Assembly (NCBI GenBank): GCA_022495005.1
Contig: JAGYXB010000018.1
Span: forward strand, 558,001-622,000
Reading direction: 5' to 3'
DNA: 64,000 nucleotides
Source: Rhyacophila brunnea
Taxonomy: Eukaryota; Arthropoda; Insecta; Trichoptera; Rhyacophilidae
The notes below the pieces were generated by a model. The model saw only the letters and a list, made by a program, of their open reading frames with translations, searched no databases and was not told where the DNA came from. A program made the translations under genes and the position numbers. Each line of letters begins with the position of its first letter. Position 1 is the stretch's first letter. This document shows positions 21,445-33,250 of this stretch, piece by piece.

Positions 21445-22251
21445 TTTAAAATACTATTACAAATGCTTTGAAATATTAAACAGGTTGATAAAAGTATTTT
21501 TTAACGTTGTGCAAGTAATTTATTAATCGCAATATATTCCACAATGTTTACTCGAACAATATGGATGCACATAATATACAATATGAATATTTTCATGAGG
21601 CGCCTAGCGAATTGTAAATCTGTCTTAAATATTTTCCGCGAATGCATGCGTTTTTCATATAATTTGATATCTAAGCTTTTACTAGTATGATATAAACAAA
21701 ATTCTGGACAAGTTTCATACCGTAGTAAAATATACATTGTTTCTCTGAAGCGGATTTACGCAATCTTTGCTATTTTTCAAAAGAATGCACATATTACATT
21801 TATTTTGTGAAGTTATAAAATGATGTTACATAGTTTTTTTTCTGAAATTTCACGTATAAACATAATTGATTTGTAGAATATATTCAATAGTGAACGTGGT
21901 CTGGTACTTCTTCAAATAGTTCTCGGTAATTATTATGTTACAATAATTTTGAATTACGTAAATAAAATTATATCTATCTTTGTTATTTTTAACTTTGGCC
22001 AAAATTAAGAACTTATATTCATATATATTAGTTACCCCATCTTTATTCGTCATGTATATGCAGAGCGATTTGTGCACATCTACCTTCTATGACACTATAA
22101 ACCTGTTAAAATGAAAAGATTTTTAGTGCCACACTTCCTTGTCCAGAAACGCAGCTGCACGGAATTGATTTAGTAACCATGCACTTTGGTGGAGTTTATA
22201 AAATTTAAAAAAGAATCTTGACTTGCTTTACCGTCATAAATCTTTAGTGAC
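21445..22251. other. No gene recognised
   Basis: AT-rich; short minus-strand frames (75-78 codons) show no motif. Confidence 0.4.
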
Positions 22252-22395
22252 ATGACTTGTCCTCTGTACGCGTGTACTGAAACAGAGGAATCAGGAGTTG
22301 AAAGTGATGAATCTAAGGAAGGATCGGAATTATACCGTTCTCACTGTATACGATGCAGGAAACTTTTCAAATGCCTCAAAATTGGCCTTGTTTAA
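22252..22395 (+). other. 47-codon ORF with nuclear-receptor-like Cys motif (uncertain)
   Basis: ATG ORF with an acidic middle (about ten Asp/Glu) and a Cys-rich end, HCIRCRKLFKCLKIGLV. C-x2-C-R-x3-K-C-L-x2-G resembles the end of the second zinc finger of nuclear receptors (C-x2-C-R-x2-K-C-x3-G-M), with one extra residue. The N-terminal C-P-L-Y-A-C does not have the expected C-x5-C spacing. No convincing splice sites. Could be a relic exon or coincidence. Confidence 0.2.
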
Positions 22396-22923
22396 CATCA
22401 AATCGAAACAGTAAAGTTGGCGTAAAATTTTGAAATAAACGATTAGTCAAGCCAATTCCGACGTGATTATGGAAAAACATCTTTTTTACTGATACTTTGG
22501 CATTATTTTCTTAAGCACTATTTCACCGTTGAATATAATATATATATAGCTCCTCATAGTTTGGGTAAAGGAGTTTAATGTTATTCTTTTATTTCTTTTT
22601 TTTTTCAATAATAATCTATACCTAAATGTGTTTTTTAGATAAAAAATATAATTTAGTAATTGTATGATAAATACGTATATCCTACTATAAATATTTTAAA
22701 ACAATAATTTATTTTGCTTATATTTTTCCATCGCAAAAACCCCTCAAGCGATGGAGCTTTTCTTGTCAAACTTGTCAAGTACGACTATTGAACGTAGGTA
22801 TACGTATTTAATAAAATTGAAATGATAAACGTACGTAGGTATACAAGAATATTACTAGGCAAATAATTAAGCCAACTTGTGTTTTGGGTGAACTGTTGCA
22901 ATCCCTTACCGGAAATAACCAAG

Positions 22924-23466
22924 ATGAATTTTTCCTCAATATCCTCTGTATTTTTCACATTTTCTCACTTGCACCGGAAAAATCGCACCAAGACAGTAAT
23001 AACAACATGTTTTTACTGTATTCATCAACTCAAATATTTTACAGCCAGATGTTTTAATATACCAACAGAATTTACGCCAGTCATTTCGTTGACGATGTGG
23101 ATTTCCGTGATATTATACAGAATTTTTATTACGAGTACTGTCACTGAGGAGTTTGACAATAAAACATGTATTCTCGTTCGGCTCGGGATAATAATAACGT
23201 ATAGTCGTAATTTATGTCCTGCCATCACCGCATGTGAAGGACATGTACCTTATGAATGTACATATGACACAGTAACACAATATTGCAATATAATAATTAC
23301 TGTTTGCATAAATTATTTGCGAAGATTTATGGGTCATGCTGCGTATTGTATGCTTAGATACCACTCCTACATTGTAAATACGAGAGGTATGATATTTTTA
23401 ATTTATTATAACTACAAACTAAATAAATGTTATTTTCAACCCATATTATTTTTCACTAATTCTTGA
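22924..23466 (+). other. Orphan ORF of 180 codons (doubtful)
   Basis: The longest open frame that I cannot assign to a transposon (ATG at 22924, TGA at 23464-23466; the frame is open to 22879 upstream). The predicted protein is rich in Ile, Tyr, Cys and Thr, with two or three hydrophobic stretches and no motif known to me. It could be chance, a decayed gene, or part of an unknown element. No splice signals or poly-A context support it strongly. Confidence 0.2.
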
Positions 23467-23630
23467 TTATTATAGTAGTTACTAGTTAGAGGGTTAGGAG
23501 CATTTTCATGTTCAAAAGTCGCATTGTGTTAGTTGTAGTATAATAACGCGGCAATTGAGAAACTACTTTTTTTTAAATTTAATATACTAGGTATACCTTT
23601 CCATTTTCACACAAGATAGTCCGTAGATAT

Positions 23631-26488
23631 AATTAATTACAAACTACCTAGAACTAAAGAAAAAGCAAGCCACGACTCGAAAAGTAATCCTAAAAGCCAA
23701 AAGAGAAAGTTGGAAAGCATTTTGTGACTCCGTCAACTCGGAGACTTCCTACTCAGAAATGTGAAGAAAAATGAGTTGGATGAAGGGCAAATCGGGAAAC
23801 AAATTCAAAAATCAACTGGATGAAAGCATGGCGTCACTCCTCCTTCAACAACTAGCAAGTAAAAGTGACGAAACGAAGGAAGAAATCGCAGAACAGGAAA
23901 CATATAATCCTAATGATACAATGAATGAAATTCTTACAGTGGCGGAACTAAGATCAGTAACCAAAAATAAAGACACTGCCCCCGGCATGGACGAAGTTTC
24001 ATATTCCATGATCGCTCAGCTGCCAGAGATCGGAAAAAATAAACTAGTGGAGATATTCAACTTAATCATGGAAACCGGCAAAGTCCCTAGGCAATGGAAG
24101 GAAACGATGATTATCCCAATCTTAAAACCAGGGCGAGATCCTACCCTAGTGTCGTCAGTCAGACCAATTGCACTCATATCATGCATGTGCAAAACGTTCA
24201 ACCAGATGATTGCAAGAAGAATCGAATGGTTTGCAGAGAAAAAATAATTATTTCATCACAATACTACGGGATTCAGAAGGCAAAAGTCGACTCTGGAGAA
24301 CATAGGCAACCTAGTACTAGACATCAATGCAGCACAGGTCAAAAACAAAGTAACCCTGACAACATTCCTGGACATCCAGGATGCGTATAATAATGTGCAT
24401 GTGAAAGAAGTGTCAAGGGTGTTGAATGAATGGGGAATCGGTGGGAAGATCACTAAATATCTTAAGCAGTATTTAAATGAAAGAAAAATCACCATGTGCA
24501 TTAATAATGAAAAGAAGAGTACGGTATGCTCAAGAGGCCTTCCGCAAGGAGACCCCCTATCCCCATTACTATTCAACATTCTTACAACTGACATATTAAA
24601 GTTAATAACAAGGGTCAACATTGTACAATATGCAGATGATTTCGCACTTTTTTGTTCGGGAAAAAGAGTAGATGAATGTCAAAGGTTAATGCAGAAGAGT
24701 CTTGACGAAATGAAATTATTATTGGAAACGCGAGGCCTCAAAGTAGCTCCCAGCAAAACTAAGGTGGTTCTTTTTGCCAGAGGCAAGAGACAAAACCAGC
24801 TTAACTTAAAAATCGACGGCACTATAATAGAAAGAGTAGACACTTATAAATTTTTAGGTATGAACCTGGACTATAGACTAACGTGGAAGCATCATATTAA
24901 TCATTGCGCGAATAGCCTGACACAACCTCTGAACATACTCAAAGTACTGGCGGGAGGTGGGTGGGGCGTACACCCCATTCATATGAGAAGGTTATACACG
25001 GCACTCATTAGAAGCCGATTAGATTACGGGAGCATATTTTACCACTCCGCTGCCGAAACTAATTCGGTGAGGCTAGACCGCATCCAGTCCAAAGCATTAA
25101 GAATATGTGGAGGATTTATCAGGACAACACCCATTCACGTGCTCCAAGCGGAACTCAGCGTACCTCCACTGAATGTCAGGAGATGGGCACTGGCTACCAA
25201 GACATGGATGAAGTGGAAATCTATAATAGATAACCCCATATTGGCAAAGGTGAAACTCCTATACGAACTTGTTGAAAGCAATACATACTATGAGAAAAGA
25301 AAGCTCCCTCTACTGGTAGGAATCCTAAAAGCCACAGAAAGTTGAAAGGTATTAAATACAAAATGCCTAGGTATGTATTCGCTGAGGAGGCCAGTTGGTA
25401 CCTACGACCTCAGCTCTGTTATCCAACTAGAGGTCAAAGGAATAGACAAACCAAAACGGAGCATAGTATCCGATAAAGGAAGAGAGCGTGTCGAAAAAAT
25501 GCTGACAGAGAGGTACGCAGGATGGAGCCACCTTTATACAGATGGATCCAAAGATCAGAATAGAGCAGGAGCAGCTCTTGTGATACCAGAAGTAGGTATA
25601 AACAAGAGCTGGAAGCTAAACCCAGCAATACCAATAATGACAGCGGAACTCATCGCGATAAACGAAGCAATTAAATACACTTTAAGCGATGATTTCTCGG
25701 CGCAATCCGCTGTCATTTTAACAGACTCCAAAAGCGCTTTACAACATCTTGCCGCAGCAACTCGCTCACATAACAGTAAAACCATAGCATACCACATCCT
25801 TGACCAGATCGACGCCAAGAAAAATAGAGGTGGAGATCTATGCCTTCAATGGATCCCATCGCACATGGGCATTGAGGGAAATGAAAGGGCAGATGATTTG
25901 GCAACGGTAGCCGGCCATTCAGGGGTACCATATCAGTGGATACCAGAAAACCTGGACTGGAATGAGGCTATAAAGAAAATGTGCCATATTATGTGGATAG
26001 ATTTTCACCATAGGGCATCATTAGAAAAGGGGAAATGGAGTAAGTCGATTCTACCAACACCACGAGAGGTTCCCTGGTTTGTAGAGTCTTCTTTGACGAG
26101 GAATGAGCTTAAGCTAATACTGAGGCTAAGAACAGGCCACACCATGGGCAAAAGATTTGATGTCCTCATGGGAAGAAGCGAATCGCAGCTCTGCGATGAA
26201 TGTCATGTTTTAGAGGACATTGTACATATAGCACTGCAATGCCCCAAATATGAAGTTCACAGAGTACAGCTGCGAATTGCAGATATCTATGAGAATGTCG
26301 ACGAATTGAAGGGTGTCCTGGCGGTGGGTAAGACGGAAGAGCTAGGCAAAATTGTAAAGTTATTTAACAGAATAGGAGTGAGGACCTGATCGACGGATCC
26401 CCTTCTAGAAGAGAAGAGGCGATATGACAGCGAGTCGCAGTCAAAGCCTCGGTAAAATCACAAAAAAAAAAAAAAAAAATTAATTACA
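23631..26488 (+). mobile_element. 5'-truncated non-LTR retrotransposon with RT and RNase H
   Basis: Insertion 23642-26477 flanked by AATTAATTACA at 23631-23641 and 26478-26488 (some A positions ambiguous with the poly-A tail). It begins inside ORF2, lacking the endonuclease, and ends with a 3' UTR (GACGGATCCCCTTCTAGAAG, CGATATGACAGCGAGTCGCA) and an A-run. An RNase H domain after the reverse transcriptase places it in the Jockey/I/R1-like LINE groups carrying RNase H; finer assignment needs a tree. Clean target duplication and few stops indicate a fairly young insertion. Confidence 0.92.
23642..26389 (+). pseudogene. LINE ORF2 pseudogene: reverse transcriptase, RNase H, CCHC tail
   Basis: A single frame covers the whole stretch, broken only by stops at 23762-23764 (TGA), 24245-24247 (TAA) and 25343-25345 (TGA). 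The reverse transcriptase shows GLPQGDPLSPLLFN (from 24535) and the active-site YADD at 24629-24640. RNase H follows with its carboxylates visible: Asp in YTDGSK (25541), Glu in MTAELIAI (25646), Asp in LTDSKSAL (25724) and Asp in ERADDLA (25892). The C-terminus has CDEC...H...C, a zinc-knuckle-like motif. The apurinic endonuclease is missing through 5' truncation. Catalytic residues are unbroken, but the stops and the lost promoter make it inactive on its own. Confidence 0.92.
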
Positions 26489-27305
26489 TATTTGTGAGAG
26501 GTAATCATATTTAAAAAAATGCTAGATTAAAGTTTGAGGTGAAGCCGATATAGTGAGTTATGTTCCTCCATGTATTTGTTTATTTTTTGAATGCCAGAAT
26601 TAAATATGTTGTGTAGTTTTCTTGTGTTATTTTATTTTTTAATATTTCTTGAAGTTTTTGGAAAATAATTTTATGATTATTTTGTACGCAAAGACCTCTA
26701 AAAGGCCATAGTTCCTTTTATAGTATTCCTAGTAGAGTAGGGTAATCATTAATGACATGCCACACTATTTGTAAAAGCATTTCAAAATGTATCGACAAAA
26801 TCTAAATAATTACTAACTAACTTACAAAAAAATGGAAACAATTTGAATGGGATGTTATACTAGGACGAATGATATATTATTAGGATGAATAAATACACAA
26901 ATTAACTTTATTACTTACGTATCGACGTTTTATTTTTGTAATTATTTATTTTTAAGTATGTAGTAAAAATTTATAACAGAAAAAAATTCTAAATATAAAT
27001 TTTGTTTAATAACTAACATTTTTATTAAGAGTAAATTAGAATTCTTCTATAAATTCTAGATGCATTTAAAAGGCCACATACGGCCTTAAGACTCTAGTTG
27101 CTCCCCACCTACATTAGTATATAGTTACAGAGGCGTTAAAGTGATGTCAACATTATTTTCTGATTTTTTCAAGCAATTAATAATAATAACTTATTACCAG
27201 GATCAACTAAGGTCGCGCAGCACTGTGGGCCTGAATATTAATATGAAATGCGATTACAACTGAAATATAAATGGTAAAAAATATTTAATTTATTAAAGTA
27301 TTGAA
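26489..27305. other. No gene recognised
   Basis: AT-rich, nothing matched. Confidence 0.45.
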
Positions 27306-27454
27306 TCATGGCTTCGCGGGCTCGAATCTGGCAAGTTCACATGTTTGGACCAAGAGTTGACCCTATAGGTTGAACAATTGACTGACATCCGTTTCTCGTA
27401 AAATAACTGTTCATACGACCACCACTCTGAATAGGCCAATATTATCGAACATGG
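27306..27454 (+). repeat. SINE family 1, copy 7
   Basis: Decayed copy: CGGGCTCGAATCTGGCAAGT (B box remnant), GAGTTGACCCTATAGGTTGA, GACTGACATCCGTTTCTCGT and CCAATATTATCGAACATGG. Internal deletions. Confidence 0.65.
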
Positions 27455-28230
27455 TGATGTATGTATGAATATCAAAATATTTATAATAGAATAAAAATTA
27501 CGAATTTATATTTCAAGCATAAATATAATTACATGCTAAAGTTAAATAATGGCAACATAAAATTTCTTCTAAATAGATTTAAGATCAATTAATTCGAAAT
27601 TGTTTGTTGACTTCATATTAGAACCTACTCGTATTGAAACGTTTAAATAATTCACAGAAAAATCAATAAGTTTCAATAAAATCGGGATATTAATTAATTG
27701 TGTTTGTTTATTTGAATATAAAATAATATCTTCTTGCTACGTTTCGAATGTCTTCCGACGTTTTTTGTCAATCGAATTTATTTCTCTTTTAGATTTTTGT
27801 GTGTAAGAAATTTTCTAAGAAAGAAAACAAGAAAAATGAACTCAAGGTTATCGCGTAAATAACAATTTATTCGAATTTTTAGGTAAAAATCTAATTAAAA
27901 TTTTGTTTTTTTATATCACAAAGGGAATTGGGTGAGACATAAAAAAAATCGTTAACAGTGTTTATGCTTTTAATTAAAAATGAACCTTTTTGGGTAAATA
28001 AAATAATTCATGTTATAATAATCCGAAGTTATCAATGAAACCTACGTCTGCATATAATATTTTTTTATTTACATCGACTCTAGATATTAAAAGTGTTTAT
28101 AAATATGATTTTAGTGACCTAATTTACCAGCGCGAAGCATTACCTACAGAGTCAAAATTAGCTAATAAATAGGTAGTTATTAAACATTCTTAGTCCTTAT
28201 TCAAAATCACATGGAATAAATAAATAAAAT

Positions 28231-28691
28231 AATTACAAGATAAAAAGAACTTTTTATATACAACGTTTTTAAATTTTCTGTTGAATTATTATGCTCAATA
28301 TTCTCAAACTTGTACTTGATATGAAGTAAATAAAAAACAAACAAATATAGAATACTGAAATGTCACTTTGACATTTCAATTTGATTTCCATAGTAACGCA
28401 CGTATACATTTATAATTTAGTTGCTAGGACCACCCACTTAGCAAGCAATAATAGTCTTTTTCTTTTTACGGATTTTTCTGAAATAATTGTCTATACAAAA
28501 TAGAATTAATTTAAAATGAATTCAATTCTGCTTAAAGATGGCTAAAAGTATTAAAAGAATGCATTGGCATCGTGTTCTGATATATTCTAAAAGTTTCAAA
28601 TGTCTAGCTAGTCGGGAAATTAGTTAGAAATCGATTACAAGATTTGTAACCACCGGACAAACAAGAATACGAGCTAATAAAAACGTTGTAA
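28231..28691 (+). mobile_element. Helentron-like (HINE) element, copy B
   Basis: Begins AATTACAAGATAAAAAGAAC (containing the hairpin AAAAAG-AA-CTTTTT), then the subterminal repeat ACAACGTTTTTA, and ends AATAAAAACGTTGTAA, its inverted partner. The interior shares the TGACATTTCA, TAGTAACGCACGTATA and CTAGCTAGTCGGGAA blocks with copies A, C and D. Carries a 29-codon frame (28538-28627) starting MAKSIKRMH. No target duplication is evident. Read in the opposite direction this is 5' subTIR ... 3' subTIR, hairpin, end, the layout described for Helentron-derived elements. Confidence 0.65.
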
Positions 28692-28818
28692 AATCCAGAC
28701 ACTATATTTGAACCCGCCCTAATGCTTTAACTGCCGGACGCTTGTCAGAAACAGAAAAAATACAAATTATTTAGGTAAATGAAATATTACATCTTTCTTA
28801 TTCGTCAAGATCGTATGA

Positions 28819-28940
28819 GTGAGGATCATGACACGGATGAGTTAACTGTCAAAAAATAGTCTTCTCCACGAACTGGCGCCACTTCTCTCGGCTTTCTATG
28901 ACACGCAAGACCTGCGGCTTCTGGAAGATCCACGGTTCTC
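28819..28940 (-). repeat. RTE-like LINE 3'-end fragment L3
   Basis: The minus strand reads ESREKWRQFVEKTIF followed by a stop, the W-R end motif of the family, after a decayed upstream part. It lies between the two inverted HINE-like copies B and C. Confidence 0.55.
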
Positions 28941-29495
28941 ATAAATTGGTGTAATTATCTCAGCCATCCGATGGTTGGTTTAATATTCCGACGGCTAACT
29001 GAGATATTATATCAATCACACATCGTACACGAGTTACCAAAAATGCTGTCACGAGCTATCGACAATTTATGAGCGAAAGTTTGGCGAACATTAAATTATA
29101 AAATGTATTCCTTCTTTTTTAAATAAAACCGAACCGAAGCCGGGTTTTAGAATTAATTCGGCTGATGTGTAACGAAAAACCATAAATTCGAAAATCGAAA
29201 AACATAAAACCTACCTATCAGTAGTTGATAATCGAGCGTACTACTAATTACACCATTGCGGCCATGACAAACGTAATAATGTTTAACAATCAACACTTAA
29301 CGTGGATAAAGGCGGACGAGGTGGATCGCTTTGGTTTGAAATCCGCCAGCCAACCGCGTAAATTGGCTAACTCTCGTGGATATATCAACAACAATAAAAT
29401 ATAACTTGTCAGTTGATACTTAATCGTGTAACCGAAGTATTAAAGGCATTCCATAATAATAAAAATATATAATATTACTAACTTCGGCTATTTTA

Positions 29496-29983
29496 TTACC
29501 ACGTTTTTATTAGATCGTATTCTTGTTTGTCCGGTACGGATTTTTTCTTGTATGTCCAGTACATTTTTTTTCTTGTTTGTCCAAGATTTGTATTGGACGA
29601 TTGAAGATTTTTAACTTCCCGACTAGCTAGATATTTGAAACTTTTAGAATATATCAGAACACGACGACAATGCATTCTTTTAATAGTTTTAGCCATTTTT
29701 AAGCAGAATTGAATTCATTTTCAGTTAGTTCTCTTTTGTATGGAAAGTTATTATTGTCGGTTGCTAAGGGGGTCCTAGCAACTAAATTATTAATATATAC
29801 GTGCGTTACTATGGAAATCAATATGCAATGTCAAAATGATATTTCAATATTCTTTAATATGTATTCAGTATTTCTATCAAGTACAATAAAAAGTTTTTAT
29901 TGATACTTAAAATTGTCAAGTTTATATGATTCAACAGAAAATTAAGAAACGTGGTATATAAAAAGTTCTTTTTATCTTGTAAT
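29496..29983 (-). mobile_element. Helentron-like (HINE) element, copy C, inverted
   Basis: Inverted relative to copy B: starts TTACCACGTTTTTATTAG and ends with the hairpin AAAAAGTTCTTTTT and CTTGTAATT. Near its left end are three ~27-bp tandem repeats of TTTTCTTGTNTGTCC type (29519-29590). The 66-codon minus-strand frame starting MAKTIKRMH corresponds to the shorter frames in copies B and D. Together with copy B it makes an inverted repeat with arms over 450 bp. Confidence 0.65.
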
Positions 29984-30968
29984 TTTTCTTTTACGTATAC
30001 AATTAACTGTATATTCTATACACAAGGCTGCTACTGACGTTAGTTTCTCATATTGATGTATTGTGGCGGTTAATTAATTTTAACCGTAGTAAAAGTAAAG
30101 ATAGGATGATTTACAGCACTGACAAGAATTGTATGTACAATGACAACGACACAGTTGAAGATTATTAAAATGAAGACCAAATCAAGTTTCATTTCAGTCG
30201 TGTGTACATACCATAGAGTATTTTTTTTGCATACTACCATAACAAAAATAATTATTATAAAATGTAATATCGTTACTTTACTTACTTAACCGCAGTACCT
30301 ATGATTAAAAAAATCAACTTAAATATAAATAATTTATATTTAGAATATGTAGAATTATTCTACCTTGCATACATTGTAATACGCCATGGAACTGTATCTA
30401 ATATCTAATTATTTTGTATCCGAACAATTATTTTCGTGCGTGAAATTTATTAATGTGTGAATTTAGATAAAACTTATAATCACTATTTCGACAAAAAGAT
30501 ATTATTATAATTCATATTAGCAACCCTATTTTACGATACATATTGATAGGTTAATTGTAATTTTAGTACTTATGAAATACATGTATTATATTAAGGTAAA
30601 TACAATACGGAAAATGCTAAAATTTCTTCGAAATTGCTAGTCATTTAAAAACTCCAATGAAAAACTTACCAATTATATTTTACTATATTATGTAATATAT
30701 TATATAATATTAAATTAGATGAAAAATGAAGATAAAATACACTTGTTTACAAAATAATAATTATAGAAGGTGATAAGGTATCTACGGACTTAGGTTTTGT
30801 TCTCAACTTTAACACGACGACGTTTATAATAATACTCTTTTTTGGTAATAATATATTTTATATGGTCTTCAATTATTAAAGTCTACAGATTAAGCTAGCA
30901 AGTATACCCCGAATTCTCCATATTCGACCTTCACACAGAACCTTGGCCCTTAAGCAAACAAAGCAGTG
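29984..30968. other. No gene recognised
   Basis: AT-rich, nothing matched. Confidence 0.45.
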
Positions 30969-31424
30969 ATAAAAAACAGAGCGTTGGAGTGGAGCTCGGA
31001 GCAGGAGCACGGAGCACTGGAGCAGTGGAATTTTACCCGGAGAACCGAAAATTTGTAGTGCTCCACTGCTCCGGATGTTTTTTTATTTTTAAATTTTCGT
31101 CCCAAAACTTGCAACACTGGAATTATTTAAAATATGACAACACTGTCGAGTGATAAATAACCTCACTTTTTTAACAGAAGAGGTAAATAATGAGAGACGA
31201 TTTGCTGGCGATAAATTTGTTTAATAGAATTAATAATGAAAATGACGATTATTTTATATCTTATTTTTTATTTTTTTAATATGTCTATAAGTACATAATT
31301 ATAATACTTATTAAAACTTTTTAACCCGGAGCGGAGCAGACCCTGGAGCGGAGCCGGAGCAAGTAATAGGTGTCGGAGCGGAGCAACTCAAAAAAGGGTC
31401 CAACTCCAACGCTCTGATAAAAAA
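30969..31424. mobile_element. hAT-like MITE with GGAGC-rich subterminal repeats
   Basis: Element 30977-31416 flanked by ATAAAAAA on both sides (30969-30976, 31417-31424). Ends CAGAGCGTTGGAGTGGAGC and (reverse complement) CAGAGCGTTGGAGTTGGACC. Many GGAGC/GGAGCGGAGC words lie in both subterminal regions, standing out against AT-rich DNA. The AT-rich core has no transposase. The 8-bp duplication is simple sequence, so slightly less decisive than usual. Confidence 0.75.
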
Positions 31425-32499
31425 TCATGGAATAACAATAATATTTTAATTTTACGACTGCCCTCAATTGTTCATGGCGGTGAATTTTTCATGAACTGGA
31501 AATATTTAAGTTAAAGTCGAAGTAAACCAATATAATATTTTTTTACCATTATACATTTCAAAATGAACTAGGTACATAGAGACTTATGTATTGTTTCTAT
31601 TGCATCACTTAGTTTGTCTCGAGGCTTATTAATATACTATACAATTGAAAACTATTGAAAATACGAGAAATGGTTAAGAGTATCTCGATTCTGAAAACCA
31701 TTTTCTTTATACAAAAAAATATATACCAACGACTTTGTTTCAAGATTAACTTCACCAAACGGCAATGTTAGTTTTATTGAACCGTTTTATGTCAAGTTGG
31801 AAGGGTTTGTTTTTCAAATAGATTGGTTCGTGGGGGTCGAGTAATCCTCTATAAATATTCAGTATATAATATGCTTTTAGATTTTATTTTAGAAAAAAAT
31901 ATATAATTGTTTTTTATAAACATGCGGTATAATGAATATGTCATTATATTTCTTCAGATTTGATTGCATCAACAATTTTTTATATTATCAAATATTATTG
32001 ACTAGATGTATCCCGTGAATAGACAGATATTATACAGGACGTATAATTCAATTTGAAATTAATGCTTTAAATCAATAATCTAGGCGCGTGTGTCTCTACA
32101 AAAACGTTATATATTTCTATAAATTTAATATCCAACCAGTGTTTTAGACACGTTATTAAGTATAGGTACATATTGGCTGAGAGCTCTTGTGAGACCACAC
32201 GATCAACGATGGTTGAATATAACCTCACGCCAACTCACCACCACGCTGCTACTATCTAACCACTTTAATAGTTCAATACTCGTAATGAATTGTTGCAAAT
32301 GTGTTATTTTAAATAATATCTATCTATAAACAGTACGAGTTTCGTGAATATTAGCAGTTTTTTAAGTTATAACAGACAAAATTTATAAAATATCATATAT
32401 ATATTCTTTGTTTAAGTATCGTGGACAGTCAATATCTTTGAAAACATTCAAATTATACTTGAGTTCTGTAACGTTAGGAAAAGGAGTGGATGTGTGTGG
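31425..32499. other. No gene recognised
   Basis: AT-rich, nothing matched. Confidence 0.45.
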
Positions 32500-33250
32500 G
32501 TAGGATTTATGATATGGATAGTATAGGAATTATGAGGGAAGGTAGGTGCGCCGGGGTATGGGGAAGGTGGATGTAGGTGAGGAAATGGATGGGATAGGAA
32601 TGCGGCAGAGCATGAGTCGTTAAATAAAAACGCGTGTATTAAATGTTAACAAATATATAATTGATTGAAATAAAGAAATATGACAAGCAGGCAAGAATGT
32701 AAGTATAAAACAGGTGTAAGATTAATTAAGTGTTGACGAGCGCCTGCATAAAATAATTAAGTTAATGATATCATAGATTAAATGGGCTAGTTCGGTGGAC
32801 CGTTACGTAAATGATTTACATAAATACCATATTAAAATACTCTTAGTTCGGACGAGACGGGCGAAATCCACTGCTTTTGGACAATCCTTCCGTCCAAAGC
32901 GGAATCGAAGTGCGATCCCCCATCGCGTGTCGTCATGGTTTTAGAGCCATGTTCCTCGGCCGGACAACAGGGTCCGCCGGAAATGTACGTCGGTCGGAGG
33001 CCAGAGACTGAGAGCGATGTTGATCGGCCGGGAGCCAGAGACTGAGCGTGATGTTCTCCCACCGGAGTCCAGAAACTGAGAGAGCGATTGTTGCTCCTTC
33101 TTTACGTTAAAAAGTGTGCCCGCTTTGCGCCGGAAATAGTTCAACGAACTTTTTTCAAACTTTTCGATGCGCGCATGCATCCTTACGTTGTCTTTTGCGT
33201 CGAGTTGCCAGCATAAAAAGTGTGGCCATGTAATAACATGACAGTTCATT
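32500..33250. other. GC-richer island with triple ~35-bp repeat
   Basis: Base composition rises sharply compared with both sides. At 32996-33098 three imperfect direct repeats contain GNCCAGAGACTGAG followed by GCGATGTT-type sequence. Paired CG-rich words (TCGGCCGG, CGGCCGGGAG) surround them. Minus-strand frames of 76 and 102 codons cross it without a motif. It could be a regulatory region, an LTR fragment or a CpG-island-like promoter. I cannot decide. Confidence 0.35.

Noticed and set aside
23025..23228. 67-codon minus-strand frame opposite the orphan ORF
   Set aside because: Fully antisense to the longer frame with no motif; likely a shadow or chance.
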